Shown one piece after another: positions 63,047 through 64,000 of a stretch of 64,000 nucleotides of DNA (within the stretch, counting starts at the first letter, position 1; each line of letters begins with the position of its first letter). The notes under the pieces were generated by a model. It searched no databases, was not told the DNA's origin, and was given only the letters and a program-made list of their open reading frames with translations. A program made the translations under genes and the position numbers. Origin of the DNA: Aerococcus viridans. GTDB taxonomy: Bacteria > Bacillota > Bacilli > Lactobacillales > Aerococcaceae. The stretch is taken from positions 1,364,001 through 1,428,000 of the forward strand of contig NZ_CP014164.1 in the NCBI RefSeq assembly GCF_001543285.1. The letters are read 5' to 3'.

Positions 63047-63351
63047 TAATTCTTACCTCCTTTTGTTGCGCCTGTCCAGGCCATCATGCCACCACGGACG
63101 TTGATAGCATCATGCCCTTGTTTCAGTAACATTTTCGTTGCTCGTTTACTACGCATTCCCGATTGACACACTACATAAACTTGACCTTTAGGCGTGTAGT
63201 TAGCAACTTTAGACAATGGCAGATTTTTAGCTCCTGGAATATGACCATTTTTAAATTCATGTGGTTCTCTCACGTCAATAATTTGCGGTTTATCGGTTAA
63301 TTTCTTTTCCAATTCAGTGGTTGAAATCGTAGGCATTTTTTTAAAAAACAT
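63046..63351 (-). CDS. Single-domain rhodanese
   Basis: A 101-residue sulfurtransferase with CQSGMRS as active loop and IIDVREPHEF, HIPGAKNLPL and VRGGMMAW as fold signatures. The start is the ATG at 63351 after GAGGAG; the TTG at 63366 is part of the ribosome site. It sits 22 bases downstream of trxA and overlaps the reductase gene. The two rhodaneses of this operon are clearly different in sequence, so they may have different partners. Confidence 0.92.
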   Translation of the reverse strand: MFFKKMPTISTTELEKKLTDKPQIIDVREPHEFKNGHIPGAKNLPLSKVANYTPKGQVYVVCQSGMRSKRATKMLLKQGHDAINVRGGMMAWTGATKGGKN

Positions 63352-63373
63352 ATTTTTTCTCCTCAATAGATGA

Positions 63374-63694
63374 TTATTTTATGGTTACTTTTTCCGTTAA
63401 ATACTCTTTCAGTAATTCTTTAGGTTGATAACCGACTATTTTTTCAACCGGTTGACCATCTTTATATAAAACCATAGTCGGAATGCTAATGACACCCAGT
63501 TGACTGGCTGTTACATTATTTTCGTCAATATTCAATTTTGCCATTTTAATTTTAGATGCAAACTCTGCTGCTAATTCTTCTAATACTGGTCCTAGCATTT
63601 TACATGGTCCACACCAAGGCGCCCAAAAATCGACTAGTGTAATCCCGTCTTGTACTTCGGATGCTAAAGTGCTATCAGTTACTTTTACTGTCAT
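63374..63694 (-). CDS. trxA: Thioredoxin
   Basis: A 106-residue thioredoxin with WAPWCGPCKM (Cys28 and Cys31), the cis-Pro segment VISIPTMVLY and the C-terminal helix. As part of a persulfide operon it probably reduces protein persulfides or polysulfides; the general housekeeping thioredoxin is likely encoded elsewhere. GAGAGGAA precedes the ATG at 63694. Confidence 0.94.
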   Translation of the reverse strand: MTVKVTDSTLASEVQDGITLVDFWAPWCGPCKMLGPVLEELAAEFASKIKMAKLNIDENNVTASQLGVISIPTMVLYKDGQPVEKIVGYQPKELLKEYLTEKVTIK

Positions 63695-63757
63695 TTGATT
63701 ATTCCTCTCTATTTATCTTTAGTTTGCTATTTCTTTTCACTGAAAATGTACTTAGCA

Positions 63758-63958
63758 CTAGATCATATCCACCTTTAACAAATGGATGACACCGCATATA
63801 CGTCCAGCTTGCATCAGAGACCCTTTTGTTGCGCCGTGTTTTCCCACCCCTTCAACAGCAGGGTGCGAGCAAGTGGGATACTCACGACATCTCGGCGGAA
63901 GCAGTGGTGAAATCACTTTTTGATAATCTTTAACTTGGTAAAAGGATGTTGCTTTTTT
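63758..63958 (-). pseudogene. YidD-like frame without start codon
   Basis: A minus-strand frame of 66 codons ending in TAG at 63758-63760. The middle, [20 protein letters not shown], then KHGATKGS and GRICGV, is clearly like YidD (membrane protein insertion efficiency factor), which normally reads YQKxISPLLPPSCRFYPTCS. The N-terminal Met helix and the C-terminal HPF..GGxDPVP are missing or changed. No ATG, GTG or TTG is found in frame before the conserved part. It lies between the CstR-controlled promoter and trxA, so it is transcribed; whether it is translated is doubtful. Confidence 0.7.
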
Positions 63959-63960
63959 AT

Positions 63961-63999
63961 ATACCCCTATGCGTATTTATATTATACCCCCATAGGTAT
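63961..63999 (-). promoter_or_regulatory. CstR operators and -10 of the persulfide operon
   Basis: Two GC-centred sites: ATACCCCTATGCGTAT at 63961-63976 and ATACCCCCATAGGTAT at 63984-63999. Both resemble the ATACC...GGTAT pattern of CstR-type operators. A TATAAT box (minus strand, 63981-63986) overlaps the second site. The -35 lies beyond the window. Confidence 0.72.
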
Positions 64000-64000
64000 T

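Overview
The window is chromosomal DNA of a low-GC Gram-positive bacterium of the Lactobacillales. The evidence is AT-rich coding with strong GGAGG ribosome sites, T-box leaders on aminoacyl-tRNA synthetase genes, LexA, CtsR and cre sites of the Bacillus/Lactobacillales type, and B. subtilis-like gene clusters (nrnA-ytoI, yajC-tgt-comN, nfeD-floA, glcK-gluP-yqgN). An Aerococcus-like organism is my best guess, but this is an inference and not proven here.

Layout. 1-11 kb, mostly minus strand: pdxK, leuS behind a T-box, and an aroF-aroB-aroE operon. The operon is preceded by a Phe/Tyr-rich leader peptide and a complete attenuator. A multi-LysM glucosaminidase follows, then plus-strand mnmM and a membrane protein. 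11-18 kb is a mobile and decayed zone: an IS3 element, a 54-bp duplicate of the 3' end of the cold-shock gene, an IS200/IS605 element that splits a small gene, an AI-2E-type permease, an IS30 element and the intact csp. 18-28 kb: radC, fhs, an HAD phosphatase, folC, an ISL3 element with a clean 8-bp target duplication, and valS behind a T-box. 28-43 kb: the rhodanese/glcK/5-FCL/gluP group, rpmG, a class B PBP, yfhO, sodA, a DUF1189 protein, a DEAD-box helicase, zwf and a BMP lipoprotein. 43-58 kb: nrnA, ytoI, dinB, a DtxR-type regulator, comN, yajC, tgt, a TIM-barrel protein, a floA operon, CtsR-controlled clpB and an SOS-controlled umuC/yolD pair. 58-64 kb: small and decayed genes, an acetoin/diacetyl reductase with a cre site, a truncated RpiR-type regulator and a CstR-type persulfide-detoxification operon. 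The promoter of that operon lies at the right edge of the window.

Most notable points. (1) A trp-like four-segment attenuator with a 38-residue leader peptide (9 Phe, 5 Tyr) stands in front of the DAHP synthase operon. (2) The 3' non-coding part of the ISL3 element can fold into a long three-way-junction RNA. (3) The duplicated csp 3' end and GCTCCC repeat clusters near both ends look like the scar of an integrative element. (4) An 87-codon gene can be rebuilt in frame across the IS200/IS605 insertion. (5) A YidD-like reading frame without a start codon leads the CstR operon.
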